This document shows, in pieces, positions 24,828 through 33,427 of a DNA stretch of 44,683 bases (its first letter is position 1; each line of letters begins with the position of its first letter). Source of the stretch: Frankiaceae bacterium. Lineage in GTDB: Bacteria > Actinomycetota > Actinomycetes > JAFAQI01. The notes under the pieces were generated by a model. It was not told the DNA's origin and searched no databases. It saw only the letters and a list, made by a program, of their open reading frames with translations. Both the position numbers and the translations under genes were made by a program. The stretch is taken from the NCBI GenBank assembly GCA_030840525.1, contig JAVEEI010000015.1, positions 1-44,683 on the forward strand, written 5' to 3'.

Positions 24828-26035
24828 GGCGTCTCCTCCGCGGGAGTCTGCAAGGAAAGCTGACGACGGGACGCGCGGCTCGACGCGACCTCGGCCGCCC
24901 CGCAGTTGGGGCAGAACGGCGCGGCCGGCACGACGTGGTGGCAGTGATGACAGACGCGAGGTGGCCCGATGCGTATGTCGTGCGCCTCGTGCAGCAGCAC
25001 GTGATGCAGGCCGACGCGCAGGGCGACCAGATAGGCGGCCGCGGCGGCGAGGTGCGCGACGAGGACGACCGCGTTGCCCGGCGTCGAGACGTCGGCGTAG
25101 CCGAGCCCAACCTGTACGACGACGGCGACCGCGAGAGCGAGCGGCCACAGCGTGAAGAGCCGGCCCGGCGTGTCGGCACCGTCACCGCCCTCGGCGGCAA
25201 CGGCCCGGCGCAGCCACAGTCCCGCGCCGACGAGCCCGGTCGCGCAGGCCGCGACGAGCGGCAGTGCGATGCCGTGCACGACGGTCTGCACGTAGAGATT
25301 CGCCGTCGACCCGTGGATGCGCGCACCGGCGTGCAGCTCCGGCGCGAGGTCGGTGATGACGGCGGCCGCGACGAACCCGAGCGCGCCGGCCGACCCGAAC
25401 ACGAAGCCGTCCATCGACTCGCGGTAGCGGTCGCGGCGCAACGCCCACATCAGCGCGACCGGCACGACCATGAGGAGTTGCGACCCGGCCGGCACCAGCG
25501 TCGCGAGGACGATGTGCGTCGTGGTCGAGCCGGACTTGCCGCCGCCGAGCAGCGTGAGCCGGCTCGCCGACGTGACGTAGTGGCTGGTCAGCAGCGACCA
25601 GCCGACGCCGAGGACCGCGCCGACGCCGATCGTGAGCAGCGTGGCGAACACCGGCTCGTCGTCGTAGAGGTTGGCCTCGTAGATGTAGAGCTGGAACAGC
25701 AACGGGATGCCGAGCGCCGACACCGCGATCGCGGGCGCCTGCAGCCGCAGCCCGGCGAGCACCAGCAACGCCACGACGACCGCGAGCAGCCCGACCCGGA
25801 ACGGCCCGCGCGAGCGGTGCGACAGGTGCGGGAACAGCGACGACACGACGGAGAGGTGCAGCACCGACTCGCCGGGAGCGGCGACGTACGAGTGCGCGCG
25901 GCGAGCCGATGGGGTGTCGGCGTCGTGCGACCAGTGCGTGCCGCACGCGGCGCAGAACGCGCCCACCGGGACGACGTTGCCGCAGACCGGACAGGTCACG
26001 GTCGCCACCTGCTGTTCGGCCGAGACGTCGCTCAT
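24824..26035 (-). CDS. Zinc-ribbon polytopic membrane protein, paralogue 1
   Basis: This 403-residue protein has an N-terminal zinc ribbon (C15, C18, C28, C31), then YVAAPGESVLHLSVVSSLFPHLS, about eight or nine hydrophobic helices, and a second zinc ribbon at the C-terminus (CHHCHHVV...CPNCG). The central DGFVFGSAGALGFVAAA is like the DGxVYGxxxGLGF stretch of PrsW intramembrane proteases. The catalytic glutamates are not recognisable, so it may be an inactive relative. A paralogue lies at 31690-32814 in the same operon. It overlaps the neighbours by ATGA at both ends. Confidence 0.72.
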   Translation of the reverse strand: MSDVSAEQQVATVTCPVCGNVVPVGAFCAACGTHWSHDADTPSARRAHSYVAAPGESVLHLSVVSSLFPHLSHRSRGPFRVGLLAVVVALLVLAGLRLQAPAIAVSALGIPLLFQLYIYEANLYDDEPVFATLLTIGVGAVLGVGWSLLTSHYVTSASRLTLLGGGKSGSTTTHIVLATLVPAGSQLLMVVPVALMWALRRDRYRESMDGFVFGSAGALGFVAAAVITDLAPELHAGARIHGSTANLYVQTVVHGIALPLVAACATGLVGAGLWLRRAVAAEGGDGADTPGRLFTLWPLALAVAVVVQVGLGYADVSTPGNAVVLVAHLAAAAAYLVALRVGLHHVLLHEAHDIRIGPPRVCHHCHHVVPAAPFCPNCGAAEVASSRASRRQLSLQTPAEETP

Positions 26036-27672
26036 GACTTCTGGCCTTTCTGGAGCCCGAGGATGGCCTGGGTGAGGTAGGCGACGTTGGGTGTGCCGAG
26101 TCCCGTCACCGGGTCGTAGCCGGGCGTCGCGACGTAGAAGTCGTTGTTTCCCAACGTGATGTCGTGGAACGGCGGCAATGTCGGCGTGTGGCTGCCGAGG
26201 TAGTAGAGCGTCGGGTTCAGGAAGCCGACCGCCTTGCCGCCGTGCTGACGGAGGTAGGTGTTCATCAGTGCGGTGAAGCCGGCCCACATCGGCGCCGACA
26301 GCGACGTGCCGCCGCCGGACGTGACCGCGGTCGGGTCCTTGCCGTCGGAGCTCGCACCCGCGGAGACGACGATCGTGCCGGACGCCGGGTCGGCGTCCGC
26401 GGCGATGTCGGGAACTTCGCGGAACTGCTGGTTGACCCCTTGGTCGCCGACGCCGGTCCCGGCTTGCCAGTCGGGCCGCGCGACGATCTGCGAGACGCCG
26501 CCGCCGGTCCCCTGCGACAGGATCGACGCCGTCCAGACCGCCTCGTCGGCGTAGTCGCTCGTCGCGGTCACAGACAGCGTCGTGCCGCCGACGCCGGTCG
26601 TGTGCGTGAGCACCGACGGGAACGCGACGCCCTTGCCCTGCTCGCCGGGGAACTCGCCGATCGACTTCGACGGCGTGCAGTCGAGCCCGCCGGTGTCGCC
26701 GCTCGACGCGAAGAACGTCGTCCCGTGCGCCTCCGCCGTCGCGACGTCGGCGTCGAGCACCTGGAAGTCGGCCGGCTGGAAGAACATGAACTCGCAGAAG
26801 CCGAGCGACGCGCTCCAGATCGCACCCGGGTACTTCTTGTCCATGTCCTGGAACGCGCGGTGGAACACCTGCGCGAACGTGTCCTGGTCGCTGTTGATGT
26901 AGTCGTAGACGTCGTCGTACACGATCTTCGCGCCGGGCGCGATCATGTGTACCGTCTCGATGTCCATGTCGGTCTCGACCCCGTCGGTCGTCTTGTCCTT
27001 GCCGTTGACGACAGGGGTCAGCGCGGGCAGGTTGAACCGCCGATCGAACGTGTCGAGGCTCTGCTGGTTGAACCCGTCGTTGAACTCGTAGATGACGACG
27101 GTCTGGTCGGCGCCGAAGTCGCCGGCCTGCGCGAGCGGCAGCGCGTTGTACGCGCGCATCACGTCAGACGGCGTGAGGCCCTTCGGCGGGATGCCCTTGG
27201 GTGTGGCGAGCATCGAGTTGCCCTCGTGCAGCGTGGTGATCCGGCCGAACCCGCGCACCGACCCGGCGAGCTCGTGCGGCACCGACGCGTCGGTGCGCGC
27301 GGCGAGGAACTGCACTCCGCCGGGCGCGCGCCAGTCACGGATCGCGACGCCGAGCGCGGCGCCGAGCGCCTTCGGCGTACCGGTCAGCGTCGCCCCGCTC
27401 GCGGTGACGTCGGAGACGCGCAGGCCGCGCGCGACCGCCCACGTGCGGAACGCCGCCGCACCGCCGGGCCGCAGCGCGACGAGCATGCTCACGCTCTTCG
27501 CCTTCGCCGGGCCGAGGTCGGCCGAGTGGTGCAGCACCGACGCCCAGGTGAGCTGCCGGACGGGGCCCGCACCGGACTGCGATGCCGACGGCGACCCGGC
27601 GCCGCAGGCGGCGGTGGTCGCGACCACGGCGACGGCCGCGGCGGCGGCGAGGTGGCGCGCGCGGCGGTTCAT
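26032..27672 (-). CDS. Sedolisin-family (S53) lipoprotein protease
   Basis: This 546-residue protein has a lipobox (TTAAC, C23), so it is anchored in the outer leaflet of the membrane. A pro-domain covers about 35-150 and the S53 catalytic domain about 165-546. The family's active site is visible: E233 and D237 (ETDMD), oxyanion D326 (SSGDTG) and nucleophile S457 (SGGGTSLSAP). The calcium site is at D504 to D520 (DITLGNNDFYVATPGYD). Sedolisins are usually secreted acid-active endopeptidases; a membrane-anchored one within an operon of envelope proteins is unusual. The gene overlaps both neighbours by ATGA. Homologues include kumamolisin and human TPP1. Confidence 0.9.
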   Translation of the reverse strand: MNRRARHLAAAAAVAVVATTAACGAGSPSASQSGAGPVRQLTWASVLHHSADLGPAKAKSVSMLVALRPGGAAAFRTWAVARGLRVSDVTASGATLTGTPKALGAALGVAIRDWRAPGGVQFLAARTDASVPHELAGSVRGFGRITTLHEGNSMLATPKGIPPKGLTPSDVMRAYNALPLAQAGDFGADQTVVIYEFNDGFNQQSLDTFDRRFNLPALTPVVNGKDKTTDGVETDMDIETVHMIAPGAKIVYDDVYDYINSDQDTFAQVFHRAFQDMDKKYPGAIWSASLGFCEFMFFQPADFQVLDADVATAEAHGTTFFASSGDTGGLDCTPSKSIGEFPGEQGKGVAFPSVLTHTTGVGGTTLSVTATSDYADEAVWTASILSQGTGGGVSQIVARPDWQAGTGVGDQGVNQQFREVPDIAADADPASGTIVVSAGASSDGKDPTAVTSGGGTSLSAPMWAGFTALMNTYLRQHGGKAVGFLNPTLYYLGSHTPTLPPFHDITLGNNDFYVATPGYDPVTGLGTPNVAYLTQAILGLQKGQKS

Positions 27673-28406
27673 GCCGCGTTCGCCGTGGCGCGGGCGAGCA
27701 CCTTCGCCACGACCGAGTCCTCGAGTGCCTTCTGCGGCGGCTGGATGACGCCGGTGAACGCGACCTGCACGATGAACCGCTTCACCACCATGCCGAAGTC
27801 GTCGATGGTCAGGCTGACGTTGCGACCGTTGGCGAGCTTGTACGTCACGACGGTGCGCATGGCGAACTCGCCGGCCGGCGCGTCGAGCCTGCTGCCGGTG
27901 GCGCTGACGAGCTTCGCACCCTTGGGCGGCGGCTGGCTCCGCGCGCTGGCAACGCTGCAGCTGACGCCCTTGGGGCCGGCCAGCACGGCCTGGTACGGCG
28001 CGGCCTGCGGCTCGTTCTTCGTCACGTTGATCAGCGTCGCGGCGAACGCGAAGCCGTCGCCGCGGCCGAAGTCGACCTCGCTCGAGGTGGTCTGGATCGT
28101 CTCGATCGTCGGCAGCCCGAGGCAGGTGTCGAACTGCCGGTCGTTCTTCAACCGCTCGGCCGCGGTCGTCGTATCCGGCTGCGACTTCCACCCGCTCGGC
28201 AGGTCGGTCAACGCGAGCTGGATGGCCGTCACCCGCTGCTGGTCGGTCCCGCCGGAGGTCGCGGTCGGCGACGGGCTCGGCGGCGCCGACGACGACGGCG
28301 GCGCGGACGGGGTGTCGTGCGCCGACGGCGTCGACGACGACCCGCCGCACGCGGTCAGCGCGATCGGCACCGTCAACGTGGCCGCGAGGGTGAGTAGGCG
28401 GTTCAT
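27669..28406 (-). CDS. Lipoprotein with LpqN-like outer domain
   Basis: This 245-residue protein has a lipobox (IALTAC, then GGSS), a Ser/Pro/Thr-rich linker to about residue 50 and a folded domain starting ALTDLPSGWKSQPD. The W-K motif after a short strand and the later LINVTKNEPQAAPY look like the PsbP/Mog1-like fold of LpqN lipoproteins; this is a resemblance only. Two cysteines (DTCLG, VSCSV) may form a disulphide. Start and stop overlap the neighbouring genes by ATGA, so expression is tied to the membrane protein upstream and the sedolisin downstream. Confidence 0.68.
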   Translation of the reverse strand: MNRLLTLAATLTVPIALTACGGSSSTPSAHDTPSAPPSSSAPPSPSPTATSGGTDQQRVTAIQLALTDLPSGWKSQPDTTTAAERLKNDRQFDTCLGLPTIETIQTTSSEVDFGRGDGFAFAATLINVTKNEPQAAPYQAVLAGPKGVSCSVASARSQPPPKGAKLVSATGSRLDAPAGEFAMRTVVTYKLANGRNVSLTIDDFGMVVKRFIVQVAFTGVIQPPQKALEDSVVAKVLARATANAA

Positions 28407-30820
28407 CGGGCTCCTTCGACGAGCGTGGAGTCGGCGGGTTCGGCGGTCGCCCCGGCGGGCTCGCGCGGCGCCGGCGGGTCCGGAACGGCCGTTGCCGAGC
28501 CTTGCGCTCGGGCCAATCGGATGAAAAAAGCGAGCAACAGCACCGGAAATGCGACCCGGAACAGCGCGTTGCGGGTGATGACCTCCGGCTCGAAGAACGC
28601 CTCCGCCGCGGTGCCGGTCGAGACGACCTTCTCGGACGTGTAGAACAGCACGGTGCCGGCGAGCAGGATCGTGTAGCCGAGGAACCCGAGCACCCGGGTC
28701 GCGCGCGGCAGGTGTGACGTGCCGTGGTTCGTCATCGACTCACCGGACATCGTCACGTCCCAGACGACGGCGACGAGCAGGATGATCGCGGCCCAGATGC
28801 TGATCCGCGACGCGCTGAGCGCTTTGCCGTAGAGCCACATCATCAACTCGAGCGCGGCGATCGCGGCTTCCAGCCCGATGACGCCGCCGATGACCAGCCG
28901 GCCGACGGTCGTGCCGTGCCGGTTGCGGGCGCGGACGGTGACGACCGCGGCGAGCCCGAGCACGCCGGCGCCGAACAGCACGCCGTACTCGGACAGGTGC
29001 GGCACGTGGACGGTGCCGCCCAGCACGCAGTGGCCGATCGCGCCGGCCTCGTAGAGCAGCGTGAACAGCGAGACGGTGGCGAGCACGAGCCCGGCCGCGA
29101 CCCACTGCGGCCGCCAGCGACGCCATACCGCGAGACCGATGACGAGGACGAGCAACGCGGCACCGCCACCGAGCGCCACTTGGAGCGCGAGCCGGTGGTT
29201 GACCAAGCCCTCCGGCGTATTCGCTTCCGCCTCCGGCGGAGGCAGCGCCGCCGGTGCCGCACCGTCACCGCGGAACGACGTCAGCATCGCCTTGAACAGC
29301 GGCGTCGCCGGCTCCAGCGCGTATGTCGAGCCGTGCACCGCCTCGTAGACGACGTACGTGCCGGACGCGTTGGGGTTCTCGACCGGGCGGATCCAGACGT
29401 AGCCCTCGACCTCGTCCTTGGCGGTGAACTTCGCGCCCTGCCAGCCGTCGAAGCTCACGTCTTCACCAGGCGTGGCGCCGAAGCTCTGCTCGACCTGCGT
29501 GAGGTCGACGACCGGGAACAGCCCGACGCCGACGCGCTCGTACCCGCCCTCGCCGTCGTACGTGCTCGCCTGCACGATCTTCCCGTTGTTGTTCACGACC
29601 CAGCCGCGCGGGACCTGGAAGCTGAACGCGGTCGGCCCGGTCGACGCCTTCTGCGTCACCACGTCGGCACCGCGTGCGTACTGACCTTGCTCGGTCGCGA
29701 GCTCGGGCGGCTTCAGGTCGCTGAACGCACCGGTGATGGTCGCGCCGATCTGCGGCAGGATCACACCGGTGATCGCGGTGGCGCCGATGAGCGCCGCGAA
29801 GCTGATGCCCGCCTTCCACTGCCGGCGCCCGATCCGCAGGCCGTAGAAGAGCCCGACGAGAAACAGGACAGCGACGCCCAGCAACGCGACCCCGCGCAGC
29901 GCGCCAAACATCGTCGCGCTGGTGAAAACGCCGATGCCGTCCTGCAGTTTCCAGAAGCCGTACGCCGTCATAGCGCCGGCAGCGACCACGCCGACGACCC
30001 ACAGCACCTGCCGCCGGCCGCGCGCGACCGCGTGCGTCAGCCGCTCGCCGCTGAGCTGCCCCCACTCGCCGAAGTCGACCGCCGCGACCTGGAGGAACGG
30101 CCACATCACGAAGACGAGCGAGCCGAGGATCGCGTCGATGGTCTCGCCGTAGAGGTTGAGCCCACCGAGCGTCGGCATACCGATCCGGAACACCGCGAGG
30201 TACGTGCCGATCAGCGCCGCGAACGCCACCACGAGCACGATGCGCGTGCGCGGCTCGCGCTGCCGGGACTCGTCGATCGCACGCGCACCGACGCACAGCA
30301 GCACGAGTACGACGAGGATCGCGCGGTCGGTCCATCGCACCCAACCAGGCACGATCGAGAAGACGTCGAGGCCGCCGACGAGGTGGCCGAACGCGCCGGT
30401 GTAGACCCCGATCGCGAACGTCATCAGCAAGGCCGCGGGGGCCGCGATCCACACCGACGTGAGCGACGCGGCCGTGTACATGTAGCCGAACCCGAGCGAG
30501 ATCAACACGAGTACGGCGATGAACAGCGGCTCGCCGATCTGCGTGACCGCGCCCTTCGACCGGCCGAGGTAGACGCTCGCCGAGCTGACGTCGCGCAAGC
30601 CGAGCAGCAGCACGGTGACCAGGACGGCCGCGATGGCGCCCGCGGTGGCGAGCCGCAACGGGCGGTCCATCGTCGCGACCGACAGCCGGCGCTCCGCGAA
30701 CAGCCGGCGCAGCGAAGTGACCTCGTGCTCGAGCGCCTCGTGGGCCTCGTGCGCCTCGTGTCGCTCCCCGTGCGCCTCGTGCTCGCCGGGCCCGTCGCTC
30801 GGTCCCCCGTGCTCGGACAT
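28403..30820 (-). CDS. Large polytopic membrane protein with outer domain, unknown
   Basis: This 805-residue protein starts with a His/Glu-rich head containing repeated HEAHEAHEALEHE units. About nine helices, a water-exposed domain near residues 385-520 and five or six further helices follow. The exposed domain (FSFQVPRGWVVNNNGKIVQAS ... VSFDGWQGAKFTAK) resembles the outer domains of the lipoprotein and single-span proteins next door. I recognise no family. The head could bind metal or form a coiled coil. It starts one base after the stop of the upstream gene and ends overlapping the lipoprotein start. A transporter or scaffold are both possible. Confidence 0.65.
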   Translation of the reverse strand: MSEHGGPSDGPGEHEAHGERHEAHEAHEALEHEVTSLRRLFAERRLSVATMDRPLRLATAGAIAAVLVTVLLLGLRDVSSASVYLGRSKGAVTQIGEPLFIAVLVLISLGFGYMYTAASLTSVWIAAPAALLMTFAIGVYTGAFGHLVGGLDVFSIVPGWVRWTDRAILVVLVLLCVGARAIDESRQREPRTRIVLVVAFAALIGTYLAVFRIGMPTLGGLNLYGETIDAILGSLVFVMWPFLQVAAVDFGEWGQLSGERLTHAVARGRRQVLWVVGVVAAGAMTAYGFWKLQDGIGVFTSATMFGALRGVALLGVAVLFLVGLFYGLRIGRRQWKAGISFAALIGATAITGVILPQIGATITGAFSDLKPPELATEQGQYARGADVVTQKASTGPTAFSFQVPRGWVVNNNGKIVQASTYDGEGGYERVGVGLFPVVDLTQVEQSFGATPGEDVSFDGWQGAKFTAKDEVEGYVWIRPVENPNASGTYVVYEAVHGSTYALEPATPLFKAMLTSFRGDGAAPAALPPPEAEANTPEGLVNHRLALQVALGGGAALLVLVIGLAVWRRWRPQWVAAGLVLATVSLFTLLYEAGAIGHCVLGGTVHVPHLSEYGVLFGAGVLGLAAVVTVRARNRHGTTVGRLVIGGVIGLEAAIAALELMMWLYGKALSASRISIWAAIILLVAVVWDVTMSGESMTNHGTSHLPRATRVLGFLGYTILLAGTVLFYTSEKVVSTGTAAEAFFEPEVITRNALFRVAFPVLLLAFFIRLARAQGSATAVPDPPAPREPAGATAEPADSTLVEGAR

Positions 30821-30821
30821 C

Positions 30822-31652
30822 TCAGCCCAGGATCGAGGAGGTCATCTTGTCGGAGTCCGGCGCGTTGGCCTTGTACGCGTCGGCGCTCACCGCGTCGAAC
30901 ACCGCCAGCACGCTGTACCCCTGCGGGTTGAACAGCTCGTAGAAGACGCCGAGGACCTGGGTCGTCCCCTGGTTCGTGGTGAGCGTCGCCTGGAACGGCA
31001 TAGTGGCGACGGAGGTGAACCCGGCGCCGCCGTTGACGTCCTGGGTCTGGGGCGTGCCGACCTTCACGTTCGACAGCGCACTGTCGCTGGACACGTAGGC
31101 CTGCGCGTCGGCCTGCAGCTGGCTCGTGGCGTCGTGCTCCTTCGCCGCACCACCGGCGGCGAAGTACTCCGCGTCACTGTTCGGGGAGAGCAACGACACG
31201 GAGTGCTTGCCGGTGCCCTCCACCTTCCAGCCGGCGGCCGGGGTGAGCGACGCGTTGTTGCCGAGGTCGACGCCGCCGCCACCCTGGTCCGACGGGGACG
31301 CGGGCTGCGACGACTCTGGCGTCGGCGAGCCCGGCTCGGGAGAGCTCGGCGTCGTGGGCTGGGTCGGCGACGACGGCTGCGGCTGCGGCTGGTTCGGCGA
31401 GTTCACCGGTGCCGGCGCGGGCGGCGGAGCCGGCGGGTTCGAGGGGCTGTGGTGGCCGGTGAGCGCGATGATCGCGACGATCCCGCCGATCAGCGCGACG
31501 CCGCCGCCGGCGATCATTCCGATCTTGGCGCCGTCGAGGTGACCGTGGCCGCCAGCGGGCGGCGCGGCCGGAACCTCGACCGAAGGCGGCGGGGGCGGCG
31601 GCGGGTAGCTGACGGCCGGCGGTGGTGGCGGCGGCGTGGCGGTGGAAGGCAT
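30822..31652 (-). CDS. Polyproline-headed single-span membrane protein B
   Basis: This 276-residue protein has two proline runs at its N-terminus (residues 7-12 and 17-23), a membrane helix (IGMIAGGGVALIGGIVAIIAL, about 44-64), a Pro/Ser/Thr/Gln-rich stalk to about 125 and an outer domain beginning NASLTPAAGWKVEGTGKHSVSL. The layout is the same as in the polyproline protein encoded at the other end of the operon. The stalk suggests the domain reaches through the peptidoglycan. The start at ATG 31652 is preceded by GGGAGT. The function is unknown. Confidence 0.68.
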   Translation of the reverse strand: MPSTATPPPPPPAVSYPPPPPPPSVEVPAAPPAGGHGHLDGAKIGMIAGGGVALIGGIVAIIALTGHHSPSNPPAPPPAPAPVNSPNQPQPQPSSPTQPTTPSSPEPGSPTPESSQPASPSDQGGGGVDLGNNASLTPAAGWKVEGTGKHSVSLLSPNSDAEYFAAGGAAKEHDATSQLQADAQAYVSSDSALSNVKVGTPQTQDVNGGAGFTSVATMPFQATLTTNQGTTQVLGVFYELFNPQGYSVLAVFDAVSADAYKANAPDSDKMTSSILG

Positions 31653-31689
31653 CGCGAACGACTCCCGTTCTCGGGTGCGAAAAGTCGGG

Positions 31690-32814
31690 TCAGGCGGACG
31701 TGGACGCGTACGACGCGACGTGTTGCTGGTGCGGCTTCGGCATCGCGGCGACCGCGGTGCCGCAGGCGAGGCAGAACGCCGAGCCGGCGACGAGCGGCAG
31801 GCCGCACTCGGCGCAGTTGCCGCCGTAGTGACCGGCCGTCGCGACCGTCGCGGTCGTCGCCTCGTCGAGCAGCGCGGCGTGCGCTTCGTCGCGGATGCGG
31901 ACGAGCCCGACCGCGGCGGTGACGACGGCGACGACGAACGTCAGGACCGCGCCGCGGTCGCCGTAGATGGACAGTGTCGCGACCGCCGAGTCGTAGACGG
32001 CAATCAGCAGGAAGCCTTCGAGCAGGCCGAGCGGGTACGCGCTCGTCCGGCGGCGCAACCGCATGACCGTGATCGCGCCGGCGGCGCCGTAGATCACCGG
32101 CTTGGCGAAGCCGAGGGTCAGCGCGATGAACGCGTCGCGGCCGCTGCCGGTGCCGTGCACGGTCGCCGACGAGAACGCGCCGTGCTGCACCACGATCGAC
32201 TCGGCCAGCGACAGCGACGCACCGCCGAGCGCGGCGAACGTCAACGCGTCGAGCGTGTGCGCGAACCGCGGCCGCGACGTGACGAGCGCGGGCGCGACCT
32301 GTACGGCGACGAGAGTGACGAGCGGCAGCAGTAGGCAGAGGCCGAGCAGCCGCATCGTCGACGGCAGGCTGTTGGTGAGCGCGGTCGCGCCACTCGCCGA
32401 CAACGCGTTCGCGAGGAAGCCGACACCGACACCGAGCACACCGGCGAGACCGAGGCACAGCGCGACCACGGTCAGCGGGTCGCCGGTCCAGACCTCGTGG
32501 TCGTACAGGTACATAAGCAGCACGCCGGGCAGCGCGACACCCGCGCAGATCAGCGCGACCGGAAGGATGCCGAAGCCCGCGGCGACGAGTGCCGCGATCC
32601 CGGCCAGTGCGAGCCCGAGCTTGTACAGGTGGTGACGCGAGCCGGACACGTGCGGCATCAGCGTGCTCACCAACGCGAGTGCGCGCACCGGCTCGCCCGG
32701 CGACGCGGCGTAGTGGCCGGTGCGATCCGCTGCCGTGGTCCCGAGACCGGCGCCGCAGCGGTAACAGAAACGAGCGAGCTCCGGGTTGGCGGTTGAACAC
32801 CGGGAGCAGGTCAT
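31690..32814 (-). CDS. Zinc-ribbon polytopic membrane protein, paralogue 2
   Basis: This 374-residue protein starts with a zinc ribbon (C3, C6, C17, C20), followed by HYAASPGEPVRALALVSTLMPHVS, about eight helices and a second zinc ribbon (CAECG...CLACG). The segment LDALTFAALGGASLSLAES is PrsW-like and keeps a glutamate in the second motif, unlike its paralogue at 24824-26035. The excellent site GGAGGAATT directly before ATG 32814 marks the first gene of the operon. The upstream gap to the divergent W-repeat gene is 154 bases and must hold the operon promoter. Confidence 0.72.
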   Translation of the reverse strand: MTCSRCSTANPELARFCYRCGAGLGTTAADRTGHYAASPGEPVRALALVSTLMPHVSGSRHHLYKLGLALAGIAALVAAGFGILPVALICAGVALPGVLLMYLYDHEVWTGDPLTVVALCLGLAGVLGVGVGFLANALSASGATALTNSLPSTMRLLGLCLLLPLVTLVAVQVAPALVTSRPRFAHTLDALTFAALGGASLSLAESIVVQHGAFSSATVHGTGSGRDAFIALTLGFAKPVIYGAAGAITVMRLRRRTSAYPLGLLEGFLLIAVYDSAVATLSIYGDRGAVLTFVVAVVTAAVGLVRIRDEAHAALLDEATTATVATAGHYGGNCAECGLPLVAGSAFCLACGTAVAAMPKPHQQHVASYASTSA

Positions 32815-32818
32815 AATT

Positions 32819-32823
32819 CCTCC
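32819..32823 (-). promoter_or_regulatory. Shine-Dalgarno opening the seven-gene operon
   Basis: GGAGG followed by AATT sits directly before ATG 32814. The frame stays open 12 codons further, but this site and the zinc-ribbon start support the downstream ATG. Confidence 0.6.
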
Positions 32824-32968
32824 GCGTCTCGTGAGGGACGGCGGGAGCATGACACGGCACTCAGCGATCCAGTGGCCGATTCACAGAGAACGCCGCCGTG
32901 TTCTAGCGCGTCGGTAAGGAACACGTATCCGACCGCCGGCAGCGCGGTCGAGGTGGCAGTATCCCGGC

Positions 32969-33427
32969 ATGCACAAGGACGACAGCGGTCAGTGGCGTAG
33001 CGACGACGACGTCTGGGTGTGGAGCGGCTCGACATGGCAGCCGGCATCGCCGGCACCGACCGAGACACCACCGGCGCCGCCGGAGCCGCCGGTCGAGCAC
33101 CCGATCTCGCCGGACGGGCACTGGCAGTGGGACGGCACCGCGTGGCACCCGGTCGAGGCCGCCGCGCCAACGGCCGCACCGACGCGGCAGCTTTCGCCGG
33201 ACGGCAAGTGGGTGTGGGACGGCAGCGCGTGGCAGCCGGTCGCGGACACGGTCGCGGCGAGCAGCGCGCCCGCGGCCAACGACACCGCCGCGGCGCTGAT
33301 CGCGAGCGGCATGCCGGTCTCCGACGACGGCGCGTGGGTGTGGAACGGCACCGCATGGATTCCGACGGCCGAGTCCGACCACCCGGCCGCGAAGAAGAAG
33401 CGGAAGGCCGCGTCAGCCCGGCACTAG
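32969..33427 (+). CDS. Tryptophan-rich tandem-repeat protein
   Basis: This 152-residue soluble protein consists of four copies of a unit S-P/D-D-G-x-W-x-W-D/N/S-G-x-x-W-x-P at residues 11-25, 47-61, 76-91 and 118-132. Pro/Ala linkers separate them and the tail ends in KKKRK. Similar single units occur in actinobacterial proteins and resemble DUF2510 (WYPDP...W-W-D-G-x-x-W). No signal peptide, so probably cytoplasmic. It may bind proline-rich ligands as WW-like modules do, and polyproline proteins are encoded nearby. Its last 15 bases overlap the convergent gene. Confidence 0.7.
   Translation: MHKDDSGQWRSDDDVWVWSGSTWQPASPAPTETPPAPPEPPVEHPISPDGHWQWDGTAWHPVEAAAPTAAPTRQLSPDGKWVWDGSAWQPVADTVAASSAPAANDTAAALIASGMPVSDDGAWVWNGTAWIPTAESDHPAAKKKRKAASARH
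32999..33364 (+). repeat. Four W-x-W protein repeats
   Basis: The four roughly 15-residue units encoded here share an aspartate-glycine pair and three tryptophans each. They are separated by 21, 14 and 26 residues. Confidence 0.8.
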
